Below, in pieces: positions 16,223 through 25,364 of a stretch of 64,000 nucleotides of DNA (position 1 is its first letter; every line of letters starts with the position of its first letter). The stretch is taken from contig NZ_CP025803.1 of assembly GCF_003352065.1 (NCBI RefSeq), positions 3,898,001 to 3,962,000 of the forward strand. The letters are read 5' to 3'. A program made the position numbers and the translations under genes. The notes under the pieces are model-generated. The model ran no database searches. It saw nothing but the letters and a program-made list of their open reading frames with translations, and was not told where the DNA came from. Source of the DNA: Sulfitobacter sp. SK011 (GTDB taxonomy: Bacteria; Pseudomonadota; Alphaproteobacteria; Rhodobacterales; Rhodobacteraceae).

Positions 16223-16969
16223 ATGACCACTCTCCCTCATTCCACCGACAAGAAACTCGGCCTCGTCATCGACCTTGATACCTGCGTCGGCTGTCATGCC
16301 TGCGTGATTTCCTGCAAGGGCTGGAACACCGAGAACTACGGTGCGCCGCTGTCTGATCAGGATCCTTACGGCGCAAACCCGTCTGGCACGTTTCTGAACC
16401 GCGTGCACAGCTTTGAGGTTCAGCCTGAGCAGGGCGCGGCGCAACTGATCCACTTCCCCAAGTCCTGTCTGCACTGCGAAGACGCCCCTTGCGTTACCGT
16501 CTGTCCCACCGGGGCCAGCTACAAACGTGTCGAAGACGGCATTGTGCTGGTCAATGAGAGCGATTGCATTGGATGTGGGTTGTGCGCGTGGGCATGCCCA
16601 TACGGCGCACGAGAGATGGATCAGGAAGAGAAGGTGATGAAAAAATGCACCCTCTGCGTAGACCGGATTTATAACGAGAACCTGCCAGAGGTGGACCGCG
16701 TGCCGTCTTGCGTGCGGACCTGCCCCGCAGGTGCGCGCCATTTTGGCGATCTTGGCGATCCTGACAGCGATGTCAGTCAACTGGTTGCGGAACGCGGCGG
16801 TGTCGATCTGATGCCGGAACAGGGCACCAAACCTGTCAACAAATACCTGCCACCACGGCCCAAAGACGCATTGCCCGAATTTGACGTGTTGGCCCCTTTC
16901 CTTGAACCCGTCATGGATGAACCCAAGGGGTTCCTTGGCTGGCTCGACAAAGCGCTGGAGAAAATCTGA
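16223..16969 (+). CDS. soeB: Sulfite dehydrogenase iron-sulfur subunit SoeB
   Basis: Electron-transfer subunit of 248 residues with four ferredoxin-type cysteine groups: CVGCHACVISC, CLHCEDAPCVTVC, CIGCGLCAWAC and the pair CTLC...CVRTC. This is the NrfC/DmsB arrangement that carries four [4Fe-4S] clusters. It would pass electrons from SoeA to the membrane subunit SoeC. There is no signal peptide, in keeping with a cytoplasmic complex. The start ATG follows a GGAGG site. The stop overlaps the soeC start (TGATG). Confidence 0.92.
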   Translation: MTTLPHSTDKKLGLVIDLDTCVGCHACVISCKGWNTENYGAPLSDQDPYGANPSGTFLNRVHSFEVQPEQGAAQLIHFPKSCLHCEDAPCVTVCPTGASYKRVEDGIVLVNESDCIGCGLCAWACPYGAREMDQEEKVMKKCTLCVDRIYNENLPEVDRVPSCVRTCPAGARHFGDLGDPDSDVSQLVAERGGVDLMPEQGTKPVNKYLPPRPKDALPEFDVLAPFLEPVMDEPKGFLGWLDKALEKI

Positions 16970-17841
16970 TGCATCCTGCACCGTCCGTTATCTTTTTCAG
17001 CACCTTTTCTGGCTTGGGGTTTGGCCTTCTGATCTGGCTTGGCCTTGGCGTACCAGAGGTTTCCGGCTGGTCCGCCTTTGCGTTTTTTGCAATTGCTTAT
17101 CTTCTTGCGGTTGGTGGACTGATCTCGTCGACCTTCCATCTCGGCCACCCTGAACGCGCGCTCAAGGCGTTTACGCAATGGAAGACAAGCTGGCTCAGCC
17201 GCGAAGGATGGTGCGCTGTTGCCGCGCTGATCCTGATGGCGCTTTACGGTGCCGGGCTTGTATTTTTTGACGCGAAATGGACCTTGCTGGGTTTGCTCGG
17301 CGCGTTTTTCTCGCTGGCGACTGTGTTCACCACTTCGATGATTTACACCCAGCTCAAAACCATCCCACGGTGGCATCAGCCGCTCACACCGTTCAATTTT
17401 CTGTCGCTCAGTATCGCTGGTGGCGCGCTCCTTGCGGGACAGGTGATGTGGTCAATCATCTTGTTGGTAATATCCGGCGTCATCCAGGCCGCCACATGGG
17501 TCATCGGAGATAAAGCATTGGCATCTTCAGGCACGGATATGGCAAGTGCGACGCAGTTGGGCGGCATTGGCAAAGTTCGTGCGTTTGAACCCCCGCACAC
17601 CGGCACAAACTATTTGCTGCGCGAATTTGTGCATGTCATTGGCCGCAAGCACAGCGAAAAACTGCGTATCATTGCACTGGGTCTGATGGTGGTGCTGCCG
17701 GTTATTTTGCTGCTGTTACCGTTCAACCACATCATCGCCGTCGTGGCGGTCCTGGCACATGTGGCTGGCGTGCTTACCGCGCGCTGGCTCTTTTTCGCCG
17801 AAGCCGAACACGTTGTTGGCCTCTATTATGGCAAGCGCTGA
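16969..17841 (+). CDS. soeC: Sulfite dehydrogenase membrane anchor SoeC
   Basis: DmsC/NrfD-type integral membrane subunit of 290 residues with about eight hydrophobic helices. It anchors SoeAB to the inner face of the membrane and hands electrons to quinone. Typical DmsC features are the first segment HPAPSVIFFSTFSGLGFGL and a FHLGHPERALKAF loop after the third helix. It is translationally coupled to soeB by a TGATG overlap. It is the last gene of the island on this strand and is followed by a short GC-rich hairpin. Confidence 0.9.
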   Translation: MHPAPSVIFFSTFSGLGFGLLIWLGLGVPEVSGWSAFAFFAIAYLLAVGGLISSTFHLGHPERALKAFTQWKTSWLSREGWCAVAALILMALYGAGLVFFDAKWTLLGLLGAFFSLATVFTTSMIYTQLKTIPRWHQPLTPFNFLSLSIAGGALLAGQVMWSIILLVISGVIQAATWVIGDKALASSGTDMASATQLGGIGKVRAFEPPHTGTNYLLREFVHVIGRKHSEKLRIIALGLMVVLPVILLLLPFNHIIAVVAVLAHVAGVLTARWLFFAEAEHVVGLYYGKR

Positions 17842-17853
17842 AATCTGACCAAT

Positions 17854-17871
17854 GGCGGGATGCGCCCCGCC
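17854..17871. terminator. Short GC hairpin between convergent genes
   Basis: GGCGGG (17854-17859) and CCCGCC (17866-17871) form a 6-bp stem between the ends of soeC and the amidohydrolase gene. No T-run is present, so termination is only suggested by position. Confidence 0.35.
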
Positions 17872-19041
17872 CTACACATTGAGGGGCAAACGACGCTCAA
17901 CAATACGCGCCATAATCGACGCCCCCACGGGCAAGATTGACGGGTCGAGCACATATTCCGGGTTGTGCAAAGGCATCGTGCCTGCGTGCCCCACCGTGCA
18001 ATAGGCCCCTGGCACAACTTTTAACATATCCGCGAAATCTTCTGATCCCGTAACAGGCGGCGTGTTTGGATCAAGGTTTTCTAGCCCCACGATGTCACCT
18101 GCGGCCTGCATATAGGCGTCGGATAATGCATCATCGTTGATCAACACATCAAAGACGTTGCGCAGATCAAGCGTAATCTCAACCGCGTGCATCGCGGCCA
18201 TCCCGTCACAGATCGACTGCATGCGGGTTGCCGCCAGCGTGTACATCTCATCATTGAAATACCGCACCGTCCCCGCCAACGTCGCCGTGTCCGGAACAAC
18301 GTTATAGGCCACCCCTGAATGCAGTTGCGTCACCGACAGAACCACCACGTCTTGGGCCGGGATGTTTCGGCTGAGGATGGTTTGCAACTCGCTCGCCAAA
18401 GATGCCGCTATGATCAGCGCGTCTTTTGAATCGCTTGGCCGCGCGGCGTGGCTGCCTTTGCCCTTGATGTGAATGTCAAAGAACGCGGCCCCTGCCATCG
18501 CCGGTCCTTTGCAAATGCCCACCTTGCCAGGCTTGCCATTTGGCGAATTGTGCATGCCGAAAATTTCGTCCACCGGGAACAATTCAAACAAACCTTCAGC
18601 CAGCATTTGGCGCGCGCCACCCAAGCCCTCTTCGGCGGGTTGGAAAACGACCACTGCGGTGCCATCAAAATCGCGGGTTGCGGCCAGATGTTTCGCGGCC
18701 CCAAGCAGCATCGTGGTGTGGCTGTCACGCCCACAGGCATGCATCACCCCATCGTTTTGCGAGGCATAGGGCAGTCCTGTGGCCTCATGGATCGGCAACG
18801 CATCCATATCAGCACGCAGGCCGACGCGGCGGTTGCCGTTTCCCTTGCCCTTGATCAGCGCCACAACACCCGTCTCGCCCAGGCCGGTGTGAACCTCATC
18901 CACACCATAGCTGCGCAGTGCCTCTGCGACGATACCGCTGGTACGCACTTCGGTGAAACCTATCTCGGGGTGCGCGTGCAGATCGCGAAAGATCGTTTCA
19001 AGCTCGTCTTTGCTGTCTGCGATGATCGGCAGGATATTCAT
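17872..19041 (-). CDS. M20D-family amidohydrolase
   Basis: Metallo-amidohydrolase of 389 residues related to hippurate hydrolase and N-acyl-amino-acid deacylases. Family marks are RADMDALPIHE, MHACGRDSHTT (100-110), PAEEGLGG, FGMHNSPNG and VTGSEDFADM, with a final LHNPEYV. In most relatives the third stretch reads HACGHDxH, and the His after CG is a metal ligand; here it is Arg105 (codon CGT, one step from CAT). The other ligands (Cys103, the Glu in AEEG, His in MHN, the C-terminal His) are kept. The gene converges on soeC. The substrate is unknown; a role in releasing amino acids or taurine from N-acyl forms is only a guess. Confidence 0.85.
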   Translation of the reverse strand: MNILPIIADSKDELETIFRDLHAHPEIGFTEVRTSGIVAEALRSYGVDEVHTGLGETGVVALIKGKGNGNRRVGLRADMDALPIHEATGLPYASQNDGVMHACGRDSHTTMLLGAAKHLAATRDFDGTAVVVFQPAEEGLGGARQMLAEGLFELFPVDEIFGMHNSPNGKPGKVGICKGPAMAGAAFFDIHIKGKGSHAARPSDSKDALIIAASLASELQTILSRNIPAQDVVVLSVTQLHSGVAYNVVPDTATLAGTVRYFNDEMYTLAATRMQSICDGMAAMHAVEITLDLRNVFDVLINDDALSDAYMQAAGDIVGLENLDPNTPPVTGSEDFADMLKVVPGAYCTVGHAGTMPLHNPEYVLDPSILPVGASIMARIVERRLPLNV

Positions 19042-19072
19042 AGGTCAGGCTCCGGTCTGGGTCAGACGCGAG

Positions 19073-19091
19073 GGTGGGGTCAAACCCCACC
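19073..19091 (-). other. Stem-loop between dapA and the amidohydrolase gene
   Basis: GGTGGGG (19073-19079) and CCCCACC (19085-19091) make a 7-bp stem with a 5-nt loop in the 80-bp gap between two minus-strand genes. No T-run follows, so it may limit read-through or protect dapA mRNA. Confidence 0.4.
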
Positions 19092-19121
19092 ATACTGCAA
19101 CCCCAAACCGGTCCCTGTTGA

Positions 19122-19997
19122 TCAGTTCAGCAAGCCTGCGTGCCGCAACCCGGCATCAATCCGCGCTTTGGTCTCGTCCAAAAGACCACTCAACGGCAAG
19201 CGCACTTCGTCAGAGCAAAGATCAAGCCGGGACATTGCGTATTTAACACCAACCAAACCCGGTTCGGTAAAGATCGCTCTGTGCAGCGGCATCAGCCGAT
19301 CCTGGATTTCGAGAGCTGTGGCATAATCCCCTGACGCACAGGCCGCCTGCATCTGTGACAACAAACGCGGCGCGGCATTTGCCGTAACAGAGATACAGCC
19401 GACGCCACCTTGGGCGTTAAACCCATGTGCCGTTGGATCTTCGCCAGACAGCTGTATGAAGTCCTTGCCACAGGTGATCCGCTGCGCTGATACGCGAGAA
19501 AGATCCGCTGTGGCATCCTTGACGCCAACAATGCGCGGCAGTTTGGACAATTCGCCCATCGTTTCGGGTGTCATATCGATGACAGACCGCGGCGGGATAT
19601 TGTATATGAAGATCGGCAAATTACAGGCATCGTGAACAGCCGTGAAATGCGCAATCATGCCGCGCTGCGTAGGTTTGTTATAATAGGGTGTCACAACCAG
19701 AACCGCGTCTGCACCGACTTTTTCGGCGTGCTGCGCCAGACGGATGCTTTCAATCGTGTTGTTTGACCCGGCACCGGCAATGACCGGCACCCGACCAGCT
19801 GCGGCTTTCACAACCTCTTCAACGACAATCTCATGTTCGCGGTGGGTTAATGTTGGCGATTCGCCGGTGGTGCCCACAGGCACAAGCCCATTGCTGCCTT
19901 CGCCGATATGCCATTCCACAAGTTTCTTCAAAGTCTCCAGATCCAGCTCGCCGTTTCGAAACGGCGTGACGAGGGCAGGCAGTGAGCCGTTGAACAT
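19122..19997 (-). CDS. dapA: 4-hydroxy-tetrahydrodipicolinate synthase
   Basis: Class I aldolase-type enzyme of 291 residues. It condenses pyruvate and aspartate semialdehyde in the first step of lysine and diaminopimelate synthesis. The Schiff-base lysine is K160 (VGVKDATAD); Y132 (IYNIPPRS), T43 and T44 (VGTTGES) complete the active site. I choose the ATG at 19997, with AAGGAG 7 nt upstream; a GTG at 20003 lies one base from that site and is too close. It is divergent from the lytic transglycosylase gene. Some DapA relatives act on other keto acids, but the residues here fit DapA. Confidence 0.93.
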   Translation of the reverse strand: MFNGSLPALVTPFRNGELDLETLKKLVEWHIGEGSNGLVPVGTTGESPTLTHREHEIVVEEVVKAAAGRVPVIAGAGSNNTIESIRLAQHAEKVGADAVLVVTPYYNKPTQRGMIAHFTAVHDACNLPIFIYNIPPRSVIDMTPETMGELSKLPRIVGVKDATADLSRVSAQRITCGKDFIQLSGEDPTAHGFNAQGGVGCISVTANAAPRLLSQMQAACASGDYATALEIQDRLMPLHRAIFTEPGLVGVKYAMSRLDLCSDEVRLPLSGLLDETKARIDAGLRHAGLLN

Positions 19998-20122
19998 GTG
20001 CACGCTCCTTTGTTGTGCTGGCCGGCGCGAACCGGTCTGGGATGTACTTGTGGCGGGATCGTGAGTTGATTACGCCAACGCTTGTCATATGTTGCAAGGC
20101 TCTAGCCTTTGAACAAAGGGAA

Positions 20123-22096
20123 ATGCAAGTGATCACACGCATTACGGCCACTATTGCTCTGGTTTTTGCGCTTGCTTTGCCCGCAAATGCCGAACGTCCG
20201 CGTCCCTTGGGCTGGGCGATGGAAGCGATGCGCGCCGGAAACTGGGACACTGCAGCGCTCATCGCCAACCGCGATGGCCCGGTTGCGGCGGACGTGATCG
20301 AATGGCACCGCCTGCGTGCGGGGCGCGGCACCTATGCCGAGGCCCGCGCATTTCTGGATCGACGGCCTGACTGGCCGGGCGAGGCCTATTTGCGCAAACA
20401 GGTCGAGGACGATGTGATCCAGCAGGATGACCCCGCAGTCTTGGCCTTTTTCGCCGAAATGCCACCACAGACCCCGAGTGGTGTGTTGGCCCATGCCGCG
20501 GCATTGATCCGGGCCAACCAACGCGGCGAGGCAGAGGCCGATGTCGTTCTGGCTTGGCGCACAATGCCGATGAATGCCACATCGCAGGCGCTGTTTCTGG
20601 CCGAACACGAGGGTGTCTTAAAGCCGCATCATCAGGCGCGACTGGATGAAATGCTGTGGCAACGTGAACACGCCGAGGCCCGACAGATGTTTGATCTGGT
20701 TGGCAAGGATGACGTGGCGCTCGCGAAAACCCGCATCGCATTGCAGAGACGTGAGGGCGATGTGAACAGGCTGATCAATGCCCTGCCGGCAAGCAAGGCT
20801 GGCGATCCCGGTCTGGCCCATGATCGGTTTGAATGGCGGATACGCAAAAATCTGGCGGCTGATGCAAAAACGCTTTTGTTGGAAAAATCCACCTCGGCTG
20901 AGGCATTGGGCCAGCCCGGAAAATGGAGCAATCGCCGCCGTGCACTGGCGCGCGACGAAATGCGATCTGGCAATAAAAAACGTGCCTATCAAATTTCATC
21001 GCAGCATTTTCTGGAACCGGGATCAGATTATGCTGATCTTGAATGGCTGTCAGGGTATATCGCACTGCGGTTTCTAGATGACCCAAAGGCGGCCTATCAA
21101 CACTTTCTGAACCACGACAGCGCTGTTGAATCCCCAATCAGCCAAGGACGTGCCGGATATTGGCAAGGCCGGGCACTTGAGGCATTGGGTGATGCGGACG
21201 GGGCCGCCAAGGCCTATGCAATGGGTGCTCAGTTTCAGACATCGTTTTACGGATTGCTGGCTGCCGAACGTGCCGGTCTGCCTTTTGACATGACCTTGGC
21301 GGGTGAAACGCCGGCGCAGAACTGGCGCAGTTCACCTTTGGCATCTGCCCCTTTGTTTGAGGCTGGAATGTTATTGCAGGCTTCTGGCGAATTGTCCGTC
21401 GCCGAACGGTTTTGGAGCCATTTGGCGGATCAACTTGTGTCTGATGATCTGGCCTTATTGGGTCAGGCTGCGATCGACACCGACCAGCCGCATCTGGCTG
21501 TGATGATTGGCAAACGGGCCGCGCGGCGCGGCTTGACCATCGCAGCCCCCTATTATCCCATGCATTCTCTGGTCGAACTTGATTTGCCGATGGCCCCCGA
21601 GATGACCCTTGCCATTGCCCGGCGCGAAAGCGAATTTGATCCTGTGGTGCAAAGTGCCGTCGGCGCACGTGGTCTGATGCAGATCATGCCCGCCACAGCG
21701 CGCGAAGTGGCGGCTGATCTGGCCATCACCGCCTTGCACACAACGGACCGGCTGACCGCCGATCCCGACTACAACGCGCGGTTGGGGGCCAAATATTTGT
21801 CACAAATGGCGGGACGGTTCGATGGCAATGTCTCGATGATGGCCGCTGCCTATAATGCCGGGCCCAGTCGCCCTATTCGCTGGATGGCCGACTACGGGGA
21901 TCCCCGCAAAGGCAAGATTGACATCGTCGATTGGGTTGAGATGATCCCATTCCGCGAAACCCAGAATTACGTGATGCGCGTCACCGAAAGCCTGCCTGTT
22001 TATCGGGCAAGGTTGGGCAAAGACCCGTTGCCGGTGCCTTTTTCCAAAGAATTAGTGGGATCGACGCTGAAGGGCTTCGCGCCAAAAGGTGAATAG
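20123..22096 (+). CDS. slt: Soluble lytic murein transglycosylase
   Basis: Periplasmic enzyme of 657 residues that cleaves peptidoglycan between MurNAc and GlcNAc, forming 1,6-anhydro ends. The ATG at 20123 has AAAGGGA just upstream and gives a Sec signal peptide (MQVITRITATIALVFALALP, cut after ANA). The long helical superhelix region runs to about residue 480. The SLT catalytic domain follows: ALARRESEFD with catalytic E502, GARGLMQIMPATA, and AAYNAGPSRPIRW. An in-frame ATG at 20015 would bury the signal. Its 3' end overlaps the convergent DMT-exporter gene by 45 bp. Confidence 0.92.
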   Translation: MQVITRITATIALVFALALPANAERPRPLGWAMEAMRAGNWDTAALIANRDGPVAADVIEWHRLRAGRGTYAEARAFLDRRPDWPGEAYLRKQVEDDVIQQDDPAVLAFFAEMPPQTPSGVLAHAAALIRANQRGEAEADVVLAWRTMPMNATSQALFLAEHEGVLKPHHQARLDEMLWQREHAEARQMFDLVGKDDVALAKTRIALQRREGDVNRLINALPASKAGDPGLAHDRFEWRIRKNLAADAKTLLLEKSTSAEALGQPGKWSNRRRALARDEMRSGNKKRAYQISSQHFLEPGSDYADLEWLSGYIALRFLDDPKAAYQHFLNHDSAVESPISQGRAGYWQGRALEALGDADGAAKAYAMGAQFQTSFYGLLAAERAGLPFDMTLAGETPAQNWRSSPLASAPLFEAGMLLQASGELSVAERFWSHLADQLVSDDLALLGQAAIDTDQPHLAVMIGKRAARRGLTIAAPYYPMHSLVELDLPMAPEMTLAIARRESEFDPVVQSAVGARGLMQIMPATAREVAADLAITALHTTDRLTADPDYNARLGAKYLSQMAGRFDGNVSMMAAAYNAGPSRPIRWMADYGDPRKGKIDIVDWVEMIPFRETQNYVMRVTESLPVYRARLGKDPLPVPFSKELVGSTLKGFAPKGE

Positions 22097-22930
22097 CCCC
22101 GCCGCAACGATCAACCCGGCACCAATTGCGACATTCATGCGCACCGTTTCGCCAAACAATGTGATGCCGATGATCGACGCAAACACCAGTTGCAGATAGG
22201 CGAAAGGCTGCACCGCACTTGCTTCTGCAACCTCATAACAGCGGATCAAAAGCCAATGACCTGTGACGCCCGTGATACACAGGCACCCCATGTAAATCCA
22301 GTCAGTTGGCGACATTGGCTGCCAATACCATACGCCAGCGCATGTCATGGCGATTGACCCCATCACGCCCGTCCAGAAAAAGCTGGTTGCGGTGCTGTCT
22401 TTGCGGGCAACAAACCGGGTAAGCAGACCGTAAATCGCAAACATCGCTGCGGCGATCAGAGGAATGGCGGCAGCAGGTTCAAAAACCGTCATGCCGGGTT
22501 GCAAGACAATAAGCACGCCGATGAACCCAACCCCAATCGCTGCCCAGCGCCGCCAACCGACACTTTCGCCCAAAATGGGTCCGGACAGGGCCGCGACCAA
22601 CAAGGGATAACAGGTAAAGACAGCATGGCTTTCGACCAGACCCAGAATAGTAAAACCGGCCACCATGACGCAGATTTCAGCAGCAAGCAGCAACCCCCGC
22701 AATGATTGCAAGATCGGCTGGGACGTCTGCGCTGCAGCACGAATACCGCCGGCCTTGCGCCGGGCAATTGCAATGACAAAGGCTGCAAAGAACCAATACC
22801 GGATCATCACAACCATCATCACGTTATATTCAGAGGCCAGATGCCGCGACAAACCGTCTTGCACAGCAAACACAAAAGTCGTTGCAACCATCAATCCGAT
22901 GCCCAACGGTATATTATTGGATTGCGTCAT
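22052..22930 (-). CDS. EamA/DMT-family membrane transporter
   Basis: Integral membrane protein of 292 residues with ten hydrophobic helices in two EamA repeats, the drug/metabolite exporter fold. The substrate cannot be read from sequence. The start codon overlaps the stop of the tRNA-modification gene mnmD by ATGA, so the two are translated together. Its 3' end overlaps the slt coding region on the other strand by 45 bp, which leaves no room for an intergenic terminator. Confidence 0.88.
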   Translation of the reverse strand: MTQSNNIPLGIGLMVATTFVFAVQDGLSRHLASEYNVMMVVMIRYWFFAAFVIAIARRKAGGIRAAAQTSQPILQSLRGLLLAAEICVMVAGFTILGLVESHAVFTCYPLLVAALSGPILGESVGWRRWAAIGVGFIGVLIVLQPGMTVFEPAAAIPLIAAAMFAIYGLLTRFVARKDSTATSFFWTGVMGSIAMTCAGVWYWQPMSPTDWIYMGCLCITGVTGHWLLIRCYEVAEASAVQPFAYLQLVFASIIGITLFGETVRMNVAIGAGLIVAAGLFTFWREALQRRSH

Positions 22931-23601
22931 GAAGGTAGCTTTGCCCGGGTCATGTGCCGTTTACGGCCGTACCCTTCCGTCCGCTCAACGGCAAAACCCG
23001 CCGTTGCAAGGTTGCGCCGCACAAATCCCGCAGCAGTGTAGGTTGCCGCGGTTCCATACGGTTGCGTATGTTTTGCCACATCGCACATCAAGCCCTCGCC
23101 CCAAAGCTCAGGGTTTTTTGCTGGCGAAAAGCCGTCCAGAAACCACGCATCCGCGCGCCCTTCCCACTGGCTAACTGTCTCTCTCGCATCGCCGAGAACC
23201 ACGTCGACCTGCACGCCCGGCAAATTCAATACGCCACCGTATGGTTCCCATGCGTCTTTCAGGATATCTCGCTTTCCGCCAAAATCAGGAAAGGCCGCAT
23301 GCGCACGTTCCATATCAGCCTTCGATAAGGGAAACGCCTCAAAGCTGGTGAAGAACAACGTGCCGGAACAGCCCGCCTTTTCCCAAGCGTCCCATGCGAC
23401 AAGCAGGTTCAACCCCGTCCCAAACCCAAGTTCTGCAATATGAAAACCATCTACAAAGCGGGCAGGCAGGTCATTTCCAGCCAAAAACACATGCTCTGTC
23501 TCGGCAACACCATCATCCAGGCTGAAAAACGGATCATCAAATTGGGTAGAGACAGGAACATCACCATCCCGCCACTCAATCTGATCGCTCTGGTTCTGCA
23601 C
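22927..23601 (-). CDS. mnmD: tRNA 5-methylaminomethyl-2-thiouridine methyltransferase MnmD
   Basis: SAM-dependent methyltransferase of 224 residues matching the N-terminal half of E. coli MnmC. It methylates the nm5s2U wobble base. It begins with the typical IEWRDGDVPVSTQFDDPFFS segment, followed by the SAM site ELGFGTGLNLL and the family motif WFLDGFSPAKNPELW. I use the GTG at 23601, preceded by AAGGTG 5 nt upstream. A longer frame from 23679 would run into the divergent gene and adds unrelated residues. The oxidase half is encoded separately and divergently 61 bp away. Confidence 0.9.
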   Translation of the reverse strand: MQNQSDQIEWRDGDVPVSTQFDDPFFSLDDGVAETEHVFLAGNDLPARFVDGFHIAELGFGTGLNLLVAWDAWEKAGCSGTLFFTSFEAFPLSKADMERAHAAFPDFGGKRDILKDAWEPYGGVLNLPGVQVDVVLGDARETVSQWEGRADAWFLDGFSPAKNPELWGEGLMCDVAKHTQPYGTAATYTAAGFVRRNLATAGFAVERTEGYGRKRHMTRAKLPS

Positions 23602-23662
23602 AGTGGCACCTTGTATGGGTATGGTATCGCGCAGACCTTGCGCAAAGAGGGACCCATTGGCA

Positions 23663-24694
23663 ATGGTCGATATCACCATCAGAGGCGCTGGGATTTTCGG
23701 CCTTTCAGTGGCTTGGGCCTGTGTGAAACGGGGTGCGCGGATTCAGGTCATTGACCCATACGGCCCCGCTGCAGGCAGCAGCGGTGGCATTGTCGGCGCA
23801 TTGGCCCCCCATGTGCCGGAAAAATGGAACACCAAAAAGGCTTTCCAACTGGACAGCTTATTGATGGCAAAGGATTTCTGGTCAGATATTGAACACGCCG
23901 GCGGTGGCGCATCTGGCTATGCAAGGAACGGCAGGTTGCAACCCGTTCATGATGAAAACGCCCTTGATCTGGCCCGAAAACGCGCTGAAACCGCCTCGAA
24001 CGTCTGGCAGGACAACGCACAATGGCACGTCGTTCGCGCGACAGGCGCGGCTTGGGAACCCATCAGCACCACGGGTTGGCTGATCCAAGACACGCTCAGC
24101 GCCTTGATACATCCACGCAAGGCTTGTGATGCATTGGTAAGAGCTTTGGCCGCGAAAGGGGTTCAGGTCACGGCGGATGGCGCTGATCGGGGCCATGTAC
24201 TTTGGGCGACAGGGGTTGCGGGGCTTGAAGCGCTGAACAAAGGCCACCATCGTCCGGTTGGCAGCGGTGAAAAGGGACAAGCCGCCCTGCTGGATCACAA
24301 CGCGGCGGGCCATGCGCAACTGTTCGCTGGGGGCGTTCATATTATTCCGCATCTGGATGGAACTGTCGCAGTCGGGTCAACCTCTGAACGCGCCTACGAC
24401 AGAGCAGCAGAAACTGATGATCAACTCCACGCCGTCATCGCCGCCGCACGCGATGCGGTGCCCTCCTTAAAGGATGCCCGTGTCATTCAACGCTGGGCAG
24501 GCCTGCGCCCGCGCAGTCGCAGCCGCGCGCCCATGCTTGGCCCATGGCCGGAAAGGCCAGGACATTTTATCGCCAATGGCGGTTTCAAGATTGGATTTGG
24601 GATGGCCCCAAAAATCGCAGACGTGATGGCCGACTTGTTACTGGAAGGGCGCGACCGGATCCCGGATGGATTTCGGGTTGAGGACAGTTTTTAA
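23663..24694 (+). CDS. FAD-dependent oxidoreductase, likely MnmC oxidase half
   Basis: DAO-family flavoprotein of 343 residues with the FAD motif GAGIFG (8-13) at the N-terminus. A conserved GGIVGALAPHVPEKWN stretch and the C-terminal RPRSRSRAPMLGPWPERPG / ANGGFKIGFGMAPKIAD follow. This resembles the C-terminal half of MnmC, which converts cmnm5s2U to nm5s2U for MnmD to methylate. The divergent placement beside mnmD supports that role, but the family is broad, so the function is inferred. Start at ATG 23663 with AAAGAGGGA upstream; an in-frame ATG at 23603 lacks a ribosome site. Confidence 0.8.
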   Translation: MVDITIRGAGIFGLSVAWACVKRGARIQVIDPYGPAAGSSGGIVGALAPHVPEKWNTKKAFQLDSLLMAKDFWSDIEHAGGGASGYARNGRLQPVHDENALDLARKRAETASNVWQDNAQWHVVRATGAAWEPISTTGWLIQDTLSALIHPRKACDALVRALAAKGVQVTADGADRGHVLWATGVAGLEALNKGHHRPVGSGEKGQAALLDHNAAGHAQLFAGGVHIIPHLDGTVAVGSTSERAYDRAAETDDQLHAVIAAARDAVPSLKDARVIQRWAGLRPRSRSRAPMLGPWPERPGHFIANGGFKIGFGMAPKIADVMADLLLEGRDRIPDGFRVEDSF

Positions 24695-24704
24695 GCCGCG
24701 TCGA

Positions 24705-25253
24705 TCACGACATCTTATTGATCAATGTCTTCAAAGACTGCATCAGTGCCGACAATTCCTTGATATAGATTTCACCGGTCAGCCGCCCGTTTTCGTCAAA
24801 TTGCTTTTGACTCGCGGCCAGATGAATTTCAGGACCCTGCAGGATCATCGGGCGAAAGGGCACCATGAACCCACGCAATATCATCTGTGCCCGCTCGCCA
24901 CCTGCACGACCTGCTGCCGCTGACATCACCGCCAGTGGCTTGTTGTTCCACGGGTTGCCTTCCACGCGGCTCACCCAGTCCAGGGCATTCTTTAACACGC
25001 CAGATGGCCCTTTGTTATATTCAGGCGTAGAGATCAGGACCGCATCCGCCGCTCCAATCTGCGCATGCAATTTTTTGACCGCATCTGGGATGCCGGTCTT
25101 CTCTTCATCATCGCCATCATAAAGTGGGAAATGAATTTCAGCTTCGGAATAATCACACTCACCAAACAGCCGTGCCGCTTCGCGCAGAAGTTTACGATTT
25201 GTCGACTCAGTGCGCAGTGATCCAGAGATGCCGAGTATTTTTGGAGTTGTCAT
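24705..25253 (-). CDS. NADPH-dependent FMN reductase family protein
   Basis: Flavodoxin-like protein of 182 residues. The FMN phosphate loop is GISGSLRTESTNRKLL at the N-terminus, and STPEYNKGPSGVLKNALDW is the conserved central motif. Members reduce FMN, quinones, azo dyes or chromate with NADPH, and the exact substrate here is open. I start at ATG 25253 (MTTPKILGISGSL), because the 25 residues upstream in frame are not family-like. The gene ends 10 bp from the end of the convergent FAD oxidoreductase. Confidence 0.87.
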   Translation of the reverse strand: MTTPKILGISGSLRTESTNRKLLREAARLFGECDYSEAEIHFPLYDGDDEEKTGIPDAVKKLHAQIGAADAVLISTPEYNKGPSGVLKNALDWVSRVEGNPWNNKPLAVMSAAAGRAGGERAQMILRGFMVPFRPMILQGPEIHLAASQKQFDENGRLTGEIYIKELSALMQSLKTLINKMS

Positions 25254-25312
25254 ATGCGTGAAGCCCATCCTTGATTTCGATGACCATAATGTTGTGCGCC
25301 AACCCCAAAAGG

Positions 25313-25345
25313 CAAGAAGCCCCTGCATAACACAGAGGCTTCTTG
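25313..25345 (-). terminator. Terminator after the OmpA lipoprotein gene
   Basis: A 13-bp stem, CAAGAAGCCCCTG against CAGAGGCTTCTTG with one G-U pair, and a 7-nt loop. On the minus strand it is followed by GCC then TTTT and lies 20 bp after the OmpA-lipoprotein stop. On the plus strand it is followed by GTTTTTTT, so it can work both ways. Confidence 0.82.
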
Positions 25346-25364
25346 GTTTTTTTCGCGATAGAAA

